From: Brachypodius melanocephalos | Lineage: Eukaryota; Chordata; Aves; Passeriformes; Pycnonotidae | NCBI GenBank assembly: GCA_013398615.1 | Contig: VZSR01000520.1 | Span: 33,087,268-33,151,267, forward strand | Direction of reading: 5' to 3' | Length of the DNA stretch: 64,000 bases | In this document: in pieces, positions 51,636-63,290 of the stretch | Numbering within the stretch: position 1 is the first letter of the stretch | Layout: the number at the start of each line of letters is the position of its first letter | Made by a program: the position numbers and the translations under genes | Notes under the pieces: generated by a model | What the model saw: the letters and a program-made list of their open reading frames with translations, nothing else | Database searches by the model: none | Told to the model about the DNA's origin: nothing

Positions 51636-54484
51636 CGGCGTCCGGGTCGTGCCGGGCCAGCGGCGCCGGCCGGGGGCGGGCGGGTATCCGAGGTCGGGCG
51701 GGAGGCGCTCGGGAAGTCCTGATGCGCAAAGAACCGGCAGCCGCGGCGCTCCCACTTGTGCGAGTCTGCTTTCCCCCGCCCGGCCAGGCCGCCCCGGCTG
51801 AACCGTGGTGTACACCGAAGGCACAGACGAGACCCACCAGCCCACAGCTTAGCGCAAAGGAGCCTTGCTTCTACTTCTCCTGCAAGACGAGCGAGGGAGG
51901 CATCTTTCAACACCCTTCCCAGTGGGCAGGTAACTCCTGCCGAAAACGGGGAACCTGCCGGCCCGGCGGCCGGAGCCAGGCACCTGCCCCGCTGTGTGAA
52001 GGGAGCCGGGCCCTGCGCGGGAGTGCGGGCAGCGACGGGCGCGGGACCCCGCACGGCGGCTCTGCTGCTGGCTCCGGGAATCGTGAAACTACGGCCACTG
52101 CTGTGGTGTGCGGTGCACAGTAAAGAACCAAAGAACCGTGTTACAGAAATCTGTAACTGCCGACGGGGCGGGGGGGATGAATATTTCCTGAAGGAAATCT
52201 GCTTTAAAAGAAGGCTCGACTCAATTAGGAAGAATAGTGCATTTTCTCCTCTGCCATCATACCCTGACATAACTAGTATTAACTTGAGTAAAAAACCCTT
52301 GCCCATCAGTTGAATTAATTGAAGGGAACCAACTTGATTTAAAAATATCGAAGTTGTCCAGTCTAGACAGCACTAGCTGAACGTACAGTCTCTTACATGT
52401 TACATGCCAGATCTCAAGTAGCTTCAGTGATTTGTAGCACGAAATTAGAGTATGGCTGTCTACCCACAAAACAAGTACATGGAAACTGTTTCATAGCTGA
52501 TCCACAAAAATCAAAAATTTTCCACTCTGGGTAAACAATGCTTGCGGATTTAGCATACTTTAAAATAAAATTGCCTTTCACTATAGAAAACGCCTGCTGC
52601 AGAAATGTATAAACAATATCACTTAAGTCAGAAATACAGGTATCCTTCCCAGTGCAGTCCTCCCTGGACACAGAAATTGTCACTAAGGCAGGAAGGAAAA
52701 CATTTTAGCTGTTTTATTTAGAAAAGTTAGAACAGCTGCCTCAAGACCTTTAGGGAATTCTGCATTATTTCCCAATGGATGGGTTACCTCCTTTAATCTC
52801 TTCAACACTCACGAAATTCACAGTTTTAGATAAGAGCGGCAAGCACCTCATTCTCAAAGTGTAGGGATAAGAAGCATTTCATTGATTCTCTGGAACTAGA
52901 AATTCCTGTCTTAACTAGCTAAGACTTTTTTTTTTGCCTATAGCTTTCCCTCCCCTGCCCAGTGAACTGCTATTTCACATTCTTGCATATTTTCAAGAAG
53001 ACACACCTGCAGCTGAATTGCAGAATGGGAAGAATACCTATCAGGCAGCAGAGAATCATCTTTACCCACTGGCAATCCTGCCCTGTGACTCCACCAGCCC
53101 TAACGCTCCAACAGACAGCAAGACCATTAGTTTACACAGCTCTTATCTCATGGCCGTTTGGTTTCAAACACAAACTAAATTATCAAGTCATAGGTCCACC
53201 CACCTGAACCTACTCCAAATGTTTGAGACATTTTTCTGAGTGAATCAACATGCCTCTTTATTGGCAAGCAAAGAGATTTATTGCATTTATTATCACTTGT
53301 AAAAGTCAAGTGTCTTGAAAGACTACCAAGAAGAATTCAGCTAATGAGAAGTATTTCTGAAGTGAGAAAGGGGAAGCCTCATGAGATGCAGGGTAGTATG
53401 CAAAGAAAATTATACCCTGAATGCATTACATATGCATCCTATTCAGCTCAGTTCTGTTCAGAATTAGTGGCCAAATTCCCCATGAATGTTGGTGGAATAT
53501 GATAAGTTTCAGAATTTTCTGGTTTTTCCATGGCAGGTAGGCATTTCCCCAGAGTGCACACTAGAGGTTGCATTGAAGGGCCACTGTGAGACATTTGCTG
53601 TGTAGGCAGAAAAGCCGGCAGGATCAAGCACAGAGGCCAGCAGCAGGTGGCAGAGAAGGTTAGAAGAGCAGGGGGACAGGCTGCTCACTGGGCCAGAGGG
53701 CTGGCAGACGCTCCCCGCTGAGGTGCCCCATGAGAGGCAGCAGTGCAGGGCAGCCTCTCGCTGGCTCCCCTGAGATCAACAGCAACTGGAGCTGCTGACT
53801 GGCACAGCACTAAAACACCAGCAGCAAGGTAAACACTACTGTCTTGCCTCTTGGGAAGACTGTTCCCCAACTTATCACTTTTTGCTGGAATACCTAATAC
53901 AACTAATTTAAGAAAGGAGCAGAGTCTCATGCAGCTCCATTGAAAGGACATGAACTGTTGGCTTAGAGACTACAGCAGCAGCACCAGAACTAATGTATGG
54001 CCATCGAGTAACTAAATACTCACTGTAATCTCAGGCAAGCCCCCCAAATTTATTAGGGTGTTGATTTCCCCATTTCTGAAGTAGCAATAATACTAATTCA
54101 TTTAGCACGAGATTTGCAACACTGACAGATGAAACTGTTTGTACATAAAGACCAAAGTACTTGCCGTACTGAAGGCTGATTAGAAGTTCCAACAGTGCAG
54201 AGCTGCACTTTAGCCTTGTGGGCTAATATACAACAGTCTAATCTTTCCGCTCAGATTTCAGAATACCAACTGCAGATGTTGCAGTATCTTATTTAATGAG
54301 GATTTCCAGCCATCTCCCTATACTCCTTTATCTCTTATCCTACTCTAGATTGGAATCCCTGAAAACTTCCCACAAGCTATCAAGCACACAAGCACAGCAA
54401 GGGTCATAGGCTCACGGGCTCATCTTCCCCCCTCAATCTCCATCTCTGCTGGGAACATCTTGCTTTGCTAGTATTATGACCATG

Positions 54485-55007
54485 TGTTGTGGTTTAACCC
54501 CAGATAGCAACCAGATACTACACAGTCACTTGCTCCTTCCACCACACACACAGAGTGAGAAATCAGAATTGAAAACAAAAAACCCCTTAACTCATGGGTT
54601 GAGATAGGAATAGTTTCATAATTCAAACAAATTAAAATATGATGATCATGATGATGATAGTAATAATACAAGGCAGAAAGAGGAATAACACCTAAGAGGA
54701 ACAAATAATGTGCAATACATTTACTCATCACCTGCTGGCTGATGGCCTGTTCATCCCTAAGAGGTAATTGACCCCTCCTGGCCAATTCCCCCACAGTTTA
54801 TATACTGGGCATGACGCTTTATGGTATGGAAAATTCTTTTAGCCTGTTCAGGTCCCTCCTGCTCACTGTCAGAGCACAGGAAACTGCAAAGTCCTTGACT
54901 TAGGGCAAGCACTGCACAGCAACAACTAAAACATCAGTGTGATAACAACTTAATTCTCATACTGAATCCAAAAATACAGCACCACTGTTCCAGTCAAAAG
55001 CAAGACA
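54485..55007 (-). mobile_element. solo LTR of avian endogenous retrovirus, copy 1
   Basis: The plus strand reads TGTTGTGGTTTAACCCC at the left end and ...AGCAAGACA at the right, so the LTR is sense on the minus strand. A 5-bp target duplication CCATG flanks it (54480-54484 and 55008-55012). A TATA-like TATATAAA lies on the minus strand at 54797-54804, after the CATACCA and ATGCCCAG words typical of this family's U3. About 30 bp near the U3 start are deleted relative to the other copies. No internal retroviral sequence adjoins it. The poly(A) signal region is mutated. Confidence 0.88.
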
Positions 55008-58000
55008 CCATGTCACATGACCTTGCTAAATACTTCTACTTTGTGCCTTCTGGCCTCACTTGCCACACTTCAACAGTCCTGCAGTATTTATCTTCACCTT
55101 TAAGCCCCTCTTCCTAACTTGGTCTGCAATTATCATGTCTTTATTGACTGGTGTCCTTGTCAAAGTTTACACTCACTACATCATAGTCAGATTTCTTCCC
55201 TGAAGTCTGCTGCAAGTTTGCCTGCAAAGCTTACTCATTAGGATTTAGAATCAGACACACAGCTGTACAAAAAAACCTTCCTAATTCTTAAGGGTCTTGA
55301 TGTAGTTTTTGAAGAGTGATGTGGACAGGGCTGCTGACTTGTGATCAGATCCTTGGTGTGGGACACAGCTCAGGACACCTGTACACTGACCATCTCATTT
55401 TGTGGCAGTTCTTCCCCCATGCAGAATAACTGGTGTGTCCACATCAGTCTTCGTATTTGTAATCTTCTGTTTTCTCTGAGGCAATGGATTTAATCTTGTA
55501 CAGAGCACAAGCACACTGGACATCTTCAAGAACTTATAAAAACTAAATCATGAATAGAGCATGTGTTTATTCATTTCCTCTTTCACAACTCCTGTTCTCA
55601 GCATTCTTCTCCTGCAGTATCAACACTTCTTTATTTTTAACCACAGCAGACTAGCCTGGTTTTGTTTTTTGCACTATGCCTGCTTTTAGGGCAGAGAAAC
55701 AGCTGTGTCTGAATTCCTGGAACAGTACCAGAACAGCCAGAGTCTCTGCCCTGTACAGAGGTAACACACCTGACAAACAGTGACCTGCTGCCCTGAAAAA
55801 GAGTAACTCTGGCTTCACAGCTGCTCTGAGTGCAGTTGTACCCTGCCTGCCCGTCCCATGGCTTTTGCAAGCATGCCCTCACCTTTCTTCACCCACAGCA
55901 AGCACTAAGCTATAAGCTGCACATGCAATGAAGGCACAGCTTATTCCAGCTCACCAATAGATCTATCTTTTGCTCATTCACTCAAGAACACGGAATCAGA
56001 TTTACAGAACATTTTCCCAACCTTGCATTTAATTAGTCTTCAAGTTCTCATTTTCCCCAGCAGGAAAAACCCAACGGAAACAGAACTGAATCTGTGAGAA
56101 AAGGAGCACCAATACAAAGCTTTGTCAGAAGTGAGAGCAAACAAAACTATCTACAGCATTTCTGTTTCACAGGCTAAAATAAAATTAATTTCTTCCAATA
56201 AAATCCAGAGTTTTTATTAAATAGCTCCTTTATAAATTAATGTATGCACATTTACGATGTTATTGTAGTAACGCTTGCAGTTTCTAGGGAAATGAGTATA
56301 CTTAGTGCTAAAATTATATACAGCTGAGAAGCTACAAGCAATTGTGTTTCTGTGCATGAGTGTGGTGGGAGGAGAGCATCAGGCACGCTCATTTGTCCTA
56401 CATATATTTGTCCATATGAGAGATTCTTTCACAGTGTAATTACCCAACATACAAGGACCCCAAGCACAAACCTGGCTTATACTGGGAAAGAGAAGCTTCT
56501 GCCAGTGCAGCTTATTTTGGTAGCCTGGTCAGTGGAAACCAAATGTGACTAGGATAAACATATCTTTACTGGAGTCTTCTGCTATAATGGTCTGAACTCA
56601 CCTAACTAACTCAGTTGGTACTTTAACTGCAATACAAGCCAGTATTTCTAGCACAGTTGCAGTGTTTAAAAAGGCTGAAAAATGAAAGAACTGTGTTCTG
56701 GAGTTTGGTGCTCAGACTCTGCTCTCTGTTGTAAAGGTGTAACGCCACAAGACGTGGCCTGGCGTTATCTCGACATCAGTATTCACCGCTTGGCAGCTGA
56801 AGTCAAACTTACAAGTAATCAGCAGAACCAGAAATCAACTGTATTTTTGTTCTCAAAAGCAGTGTGGAGGAACAGCAGCAAACAAGTAAAGATTAGAAGT
56901 TTTGGGAAAAACTACAATGGAAAACTGCATTCTTTTTATAAAGCTCCTGAACTGCATTGCTAAGTGGAATTTCTAAAACTAAGACAAAATTATTGCAAGT
57001 CAACATCCCAAATTCTGCCTCAGCTTTCCTGAATACAAACTGTTCACTTCATCAATTATTTTATGAATTTGTCCTTTATTTATGCATGCAAAATTAAGTT
57101 TGCAATAGGACCTCACAGGTAGTGAAGTTTGTGTTCACATCCCATCAACTGAAGTTCTCAGCAACTGACACTGAACATAGTTTACCATCACTACTGCTGT
57201 GAGCCAGAAGACAATTATTCTCTGACCATTTGCTTGTGCCAGGTGCATTTCCTAGCCACAACTATACTTGTGTGAGCCCCAGCCTGATTTCCAGCTTTTT
57301 GTAGCACAGGATATACCAAGGCCCTTTCCTTTAATCACTTCTTGGCTCTGCTCTTCCTGTACGTTTCTTGAATGCTGTTCCCAGAGGAAATCCTGTGAAA
57401 TGCAGATTCCCAGATTGCAACAACACAGAGACAACTCTGAGAGCCTGTATGAGGTGGTGCAGGGATGAAGCACAAGCATGGATGTGCTGACCTACAATTG
57501 TGTCTGCAAAGAGATGCTGAGAGGGTGCAGGTTGTGGGAAACACACTAAGTGCATAAAATGAATAACGAAATAACTACCCTTGGTGTGGTTTTAGTGCTA
57601 CAGACCAGCCCATCAAAAGCACCAGGGAGCAAGGAACGGAAAACAATTAAAAACTGCAGTGGAAGGACTAAAAAGAGTCAGTACCATCTGCATAAAGGTT
57701 CTGTCTTGTCCTGTGCTCCCCTCCACAGCCACAAGTGAGGTGGTCTCCAAGGCTGAACCAGAGAGCAGCCATCAGGCAGAGCAGGTAAGAAAGATTTTGG
57801 GAGGAAGGAGGAAAGCTGGCATAGCAAAAAAGCACAGCAACCCAGCAACAACTTCTGTGGCCAGAGAATCATCCCCCTGGCTGCTACATTCATGTCCTGT
57901 GAGGTGGGTTTCCCTGCAAGCAGCTTTGGCTTCTCTATGGTGACAAGAATGCTTTATTATAATGGACTAACTTATTCACTGGGACATGCATTTCTGCCAG

Positions 58001-58321
58001 GCCTTTTGGCACTGCCCCAGTCTTTCTGGCAACAGGTAACTTCAGTGAGCAGCTGCAGTGATCTGGGGGGTATGGTGCATCTGGCACCTCACAGAATTTT
58101 TGCAGGCAAATTTCACATTCCACAGGTTTCTCACGGGGATACCACAAGGATGGGGTGGGCCTCAGCTGCTGAAGCACTATGAAATAATCAGGGAATGTTT
58201 TTCTCTCTAAATCTGCAGTCCTGTAAACATTGATAGTTAAGCCCTTTTCTTAGGTTCAGCTGGTTCCAGCACAGTTTAGCACTTCCAGAAGCATTCCAAG
58301 GACAAAAAAAGGTTATGGCTA

Positions 58322-58900
58322 TGTTGTGGTTTAATCCCAGCCAGCAACTAAGTACTGTGCATGTGCTTCCCACCCCTGGTGGGATAGGAAGGAAAATCGC
58401 CAAAAGGTAAAACCTGTGAGTTGAGGTAAGAACAGTTTAAGAAACGAAATAAAGCACTACTACATTAATAGTAGTAGTGAAAAGGAAGATATGAGAGAGG
58501 GAGAGAGAGAAATAAATCCCAAGATGGACACAAAAAATGATGGACAATACAACTGCTCACCACCTGCTGAGCGGTGCCCAGCCTGTATCCCTGCAGTGAT
58601 CAGCCCTTCGCAGCCAACTCCCCCAGTTTATCTGTGCTGGACACGATGCTCTTTGTTATGGAATATCCCTTTGGCCAGTTGCAGTCAGCTGTCCTGGCTG
58701 TGCTCTCTCCTGGCTTCTCGTGCACCTGCTCACTGGCAGAGCATGGGAAACTGAAAAGCCCTTGACTGAGGCTAAGCACTGCACAGCAACAACTAAACCA
58801 GCAGCGTGTTACCAATGTCATTCTCATAATAAATCCAAACAGCAGCATTGTATCAGCTACTAGAAAGAAAATTAACGCCATCACAGCCAAAATCAAGACA
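58322..58900 (-). mobile_element. solo LTR of the same avian retroviral family, copy 2
   Basis: This is the longest copy (579 bp). It has the same terminal words as copy 1 (TGTTGTGGTTTAATCCCAG ... ATCAAGACA on the plus strand). The flanks GGCTA (58317-58321) and GGATA (58901-58905) look like a 5-bp target duplication with one later mutation. It keeps the GCTACTAGAAAGAAAATTAA segment that copy 1 lost. The TATA region is degraded (TTTATCTGTG on the plus strand) and the poly(A) motif reads CTTAAA. A small GA-rich run lies at about 58494-58511. Confidence 0.87.
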
Positions 58901-60595
58901 GGATATAACAAAATTTTTAAGAACATTTGAGAAGGAAGGTCACATTTATTGCTTGTATGCAAGTAGAGGGTTTTACTTATTTCACATCACCTCTCACATA
59001 ATCTTCAATATTCTTTTTCACAACAAAAACACCCTCAGCACGAAAACAACAGAATATCAAACCAAACACCACATGTAAGAAAAAAGAAATAAGCTATCCC
59101 CAGAAAAACTCCTGCAGGTTATTGGACCACTACTGGGCAGCAGAGTTGGGGTTTCAGCAGCAGACAGGCCAGTCGGGGCTCTGCCAGCACAAACTAGGCA
59201 GCCGCCTTTTGTCATGCCTGTGAACAGAAGACCCATGTAATGACAACCACAAAACTCACTTAAGCTCTGAAAAGGTGACTAATGAGCTCATTCATACTGC
59301 CTATAAATTATTCACGACAGCACTGAACCCACTCAAGACAAATGGCAAAGTAAACTTTAAATAGAGGGAACAGGAGCCTCCCGTGTTGTCAACTTCTGTA
59401 AAACTTTTGGCAATGCAACAGACACTTCACTTTCTTCTGCCCCCTTGTTAAAATCACTCCAATGTTTAGATCTTCTTTTTTACTACCTCTAGCAGAGTTA
59501 AGGCAGCTAGAGCTCCTAAATATTTATTTTGTCACTGCCATGTCTTTTTCTTTAGTAGTTCCAGGTAATCACAAAGCACTATACATAGCTTTAAATTACA
59601 TTCTTCAGAAATTAAAGTCTGACCTCAAAATGAAGTCCAGGTCTAAAGAAGTAAGAAGACAATAGCACATGCATGTTTAATGAGAAGCAGCCCATCTCCA
59701 GAGCCTGCACTTACTGATACTTCCGTGAACATCTGTAATTTGTGCCAAAATAAAAAAACTGAGGTCTTAAAAAAACAGTTTCATTTCTTAGGTGCTGGTC
59801 CAGAAAAGCTTCTGATATGTTTAGACACAGTGTATTTGTAAGAATGCTTTTGTTATCCTGTTTGGTGTGTAATAAGAGGCAGACAATGGTCGGATGTTAA
59901 CAGCACAAGTGGTGGAGTTTGCTGCTGTGGTGGCTGGAGCTTTACTCCAGGCTTTACAGGCTTTTACTCTCTTCAAACAGTACTTTTCTTCATAAGATAA
60001 ATTACTCACACCATTTATAAGTCAGCTTTAGTAACTTGTTGCAGGTTGAACTAGCAGGACAGAGTGACATTAAAGACAATGTCTTATATGACATGTCTGA
60101 TCTTCAGTGGGAAAACATTATTGGCACCTCTGGTTACAGGATCAACTCCAAAGGTCGGGAACAACTAGATAAAAGGGAAAACCAGGAATTACACAGCTAA
60201 AGTCCAGTAGAGTAAAAAGTAAGGCAAAGTATGGGACATACAAGGCAACATCAAGGTGATATTTAAACACAAGAAAAGAAAAATGGCTAGCAAAAAAAGT
60301 TTGCAAATGAAAATATTATTCCAGATTTCACTAATCACTCTCTTTCTTCCAAACTGTCAATGTAACTAAGCAGACTAAGAAATTCTGCTCTACTTGAAGA
60401 CAAAGATTTTAACACCTACCAACAACTATGTAATTACTCTTAATTTACTTAAATCCGTGATTCTGAAATTACCAGAGATGCGCAGAAACCATGTTGCCGT
60501 TAGTGACTGGTGAAATGGTGATTAGAAAATAGCAAACACAAGACAGCAATGGAGCAGCCTACATCACACAGCATGCATGTTGACTTTTCAAAAGC

Positions 60596-61147
60596 TGTTG
60601 CATTTTAACCCCAGCCAGCAGCTAAGTCCGACACACCCACTTGTTCACTGGCCCCCAGCCCCAGCTGGAATGTGAAGGAAAACTGGAAAAGGTAAAGCTC
60701 AAGTGTTAAGAACAATTTAATGACTGAAATAAAGGTAATAATAATAATAATAGTAATAATAACAACCACAGTAGTAATAATAGACGAACAAGTGATGCAT
60801 AATACAGCTGCTCACCACCTGCTGACTGATGGCCAGCCTGTACCCCTGCAGTGATCAGCCCCTGGCAGCCATCTCCCCCCAAACTGAGCATGATATTCGA
60901 TGGCATGGGATATTCCTTTGGCCAGTTTGGGTCACCTGTCCTGGCTGTGCTCCTCTCCAGCATATTTCTGGACCTGCTCACTGTTAGAGCGCAAGAAACT
61001 TTAAAGTCCTTGACTTAGGGTAAGCACTGCACTGCAACACCTAAAACATCAGTGTGTTATCAATATTACTCTCATATTAAATCCAAAACACAGACCTCTA
61101 CCAGCTACCCAGAAGAAATTAACTCTATCCCAGTTGAAAGCAAGACA
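60596..61147 (-). mobile_element. solo LTR of the same avian retroviral family, copy 3
   Basis: 552 bp with a TGTTGCATTTTAACCCC start and a GCAAGACA end on the plus strand. A perfect 5-bp target duplication AAAGC flanks it (60591-60595 and 61148-61152). An ATTAAA poly(A)-type hexamer survives on the minus strand at 60716-60721. An expanded (TAA)n tract occupies 60735-60762. The TATA box of the family is lost. Confidence 0.88.
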
Positions 61148-61181
61148 AAAGCTCTCCATCTAGTTAGATTCCTACCCCTCT

Positions 61182-61914
61182 TGTAACTGAAGGGCGTTGG
61201 CAAAGGGCTACATTGAAATCACAGACCCCACTAACCTGCCTGGCAAGGGGTGTTCACCTCCCAGTTCAGAGGTGGGAAACAGTGGCACTTCCTGCAGCTG
61301 GCTCCCCACACCCTGCTCCTCATTTCCCTAATGAGGCCCAGCAGTGATGTCAGTTTTGCCCAAGGCATGACTTGGTCTAAATAATAACCAACTACAGTTG
61401 GCTACATAATCAGAGGAATGCCAGATCTGGGGGAGGATCAGCAAACAAACTGGCAGGACAGCTTTTAACTGTGTGCAACCAAGTCAAAACACGGCTACAA
61501 GTGTCAGTGAACCTCTTGACTGGCCAATGCCACTACTCTTGCTGAGATTGCCCTGGATGGCTTTGACCTAAGAGGTCACCAGGGAGGCTTCCTGAGATAC
61601 CAGTCTCTGCAAACTCCTGCGAGACTGCCATGCTATGGGTGGGGCACACAGCCAGCACAGGGTAACAATGACACCACTTTGGGGCCAGCTGATGCTGCTG
61701 AGGCTAAGGCAGCTGGATTGTGCTGGGTACCAGGGCAAATGCAGCTCTATCCAAAGCCACTCTGGCTGTTACCTCCACTGGAACACTGGTCCTGCTACTC
61801 CTCCTTCCTCTTGGCTCTGCAAACAACACAATCTCATAGCTTTCCGGATCCCAGTGTGTGCCGATCAGTGGAGAACGCTGGGCTACTCTGTGCTTTGGTC
61901 ATATCATTACAACA
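61182..61914 (+). mobile_element. possible degenerate LTR of a second retroviral family
   Basis: The interval starts TGTAACTGAAGGGCG and could end CATTACAACA, giving a TG...CA arrangement of about 730 bp. Near the right end, GGCTCTGCAAACAACACAA may be a decayed AATAAA region, followed by a U5-like segment (TTTCCGGATCCCAGTGTGTG, then GATCAGTGGAGAACGCTGGG). It has higher G+C than its surroundings. I found no clean target-site duplication and cannot name the family, so this is a tentative call. Confidence 0.35.
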
Positions 61915-63074
61915 AACTGTAGGTATTTCTCACCTGCAAGTAGAAAGTTTGGATGTTCATAAAGCAAAAAAGTAATAGATTCGACAAACAGGAAAAGCTG
62001 TGGCCCCTTTAAATTGCATAATACTCATCTCCTTATGAAAGAAATTCCCTCTCTGCTCATCCATTACCTAGCACAGTTCCCAATCAAAAAAAGACCAAGA
62101 TTTATATGCTCCAGTGATTACAGGGTAGTCACTTTGCCAAGTGAGAAAATCTGTAAGTGCTGACCAGATGAGGCCAGAGAATACACACATCACCCTTACT
62201 TTTATGTATTTCTGTCCATTGTCACAACTTCTACAAAAATGGAGGAGGCAAAACAAATGGGCTGAAACAAGCACTGCCATCACTAATTTCCTACCTGTTC
62301 TTCTGCTACAGCTCTGGTCTTGCACACTCCTTGTACACAGCCAGGGTTGACTCAGAATTCCTATACACACACATCAGATTTAGGGTGCCCCGGACATGCT
62401 GCATTCATGTGTGAAGTGTGGGTCTGCTGCTGGGCCCTTTGTGATACATGTATTTGTGTGTGTGAATGCACACCATGGCAAGTGTGTGCTCAGCTGTGTT
62501 CAAGACTAGGATTTTAGTCATCAAGTACCCAAAGGGGGTCCTTACTGAAGTTAACAGGTTCCCCTTGAGCCGTTTCTGCTCTCATAGGTTGGGCAAATGG
62601 AATAAGATCTTGAAATTGGCCAGGTGGGAATTTATGCTTGTGCTTGTCTTACCGAGCAGGAAGTGTGATGCTGGCACCTGCAGAGTCCTTAGGGAGCTGG
62701 GCTGAAGCTGTCCTCAGGTACCCCAGTACTTTGTGCACTATTTGATTGCATCCTTGGATTTATGCCAGTGCTAATCGGCATCCAACCCTCTACTTTTATT
62801 TCTTCCTTACCTCCCTGTCACATAATTCCATTTAATGTTTACTGTAAAAGTTGAAGGAGCTAGTCAGAGCAAAGCTCCTCTTGCCCACATCATTGTTCCA
62901 GACATGTCCTAAGGAAGAACAAGGCAAATGCACAGTGATACACTGCAGCATTCTCCTGTACTTCCAGATTCCTGCTGGAAGTTAAAAGCTGAAGCTAAAG
63001 ATGCAATCAGATATTGTGGTATGCTGTAAACCCAAAGATATTTTTTTTCTATGAACTTTCAAAAAGATTCCTGT

Positions 63075-63290
63075 AAGCTTCAGCATCAACAACAGTCTGT
63101 AGCAAGAAGTTCCACGCTTTAACTATTGACTGTGGGAAAAAAATTCTTCCTTTGCTTTAAATGTGTCACCTCATAGCTTTGCTTGAAAACCCTGTTTCTT
63201 GCGTATTATGGTAATTATCATTTATCTAGGACACATGACTCAGGTCTATGCAGACTTCTCTTGATTTTATAGTACCTTCCTACTGCTCCA
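63075..63290 (-). mobile_element. ancient CR1/L3-like LINE 3' fragment
   Basis: On the plus strand AAGAAGTTCCACGCTTTAAC, a GAAAAAAATTCTTCCTTTG-like stretch, CTGTTTCTTGCGTATTATGG and TTGATTTTATAGTACC follow the order of words in the reverse complement of old CR1/L3-type elements shared by amniotes. Divergence is high and the ends are uncertain. It is much older than the two other CR1 copies in the window. Confidence 0.55.

Larger units (their letters stand above)
51379..52176. promoter_or_regulatory. CpG island upstream of FOXN3 coding start: candidate promoter/alternative first exon
   Basis: Very G+C- and CpG-rich sequence occupies this interval on both sides of a 100-N gap, in strong contrast to the AT-rich flanks. 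It lies about 1.8-2.6 kb upstream of the first coding exon on the FOXN3 strand. A GC box (GGGGCGGGGGG) sits at 52165-52176, and a four-run G-quadruplex motif at 51492-51512 abuts the gap. No convincing minus-strand splice donor is visible in the sequenced part, so a noncoding first exon might end inside the gap or downstream. On the plus strand CAG|GTAACT at 51930 could serve a divergent antisense transcript. Promoter function is inferred from composition and position. Long open frames here are a by-product of GC richness and N translation. Confidence 0.6.

Noticed and set aside
51344..52306. Long overlapping open frames on both strands at the upstream CpG island
   Set aside because: They run through the 100-N gap and depend on high G+C. 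Opposite-strand frames are equally long, which argues for composition rather than coding.
55637..55882. Cysteine-rich 81-residue minus-strand frame
   Set aside because: Cysteines are irregularly spaced, with no signal peptide and no family pattern. It is indistinguishable from chance.
55007..58322. Internal provirus between LTR copies 1 and 2
   Set aside because: Each LTR has its own target duplication, and the 3.3 kb between them shows no gag, pol or env-like frames.
58600..58962. 120-codon minus-strand frame
   Set aside because: It lies almost entirely within solo LTR copy 2 and has no retroviral or host protein similarity.
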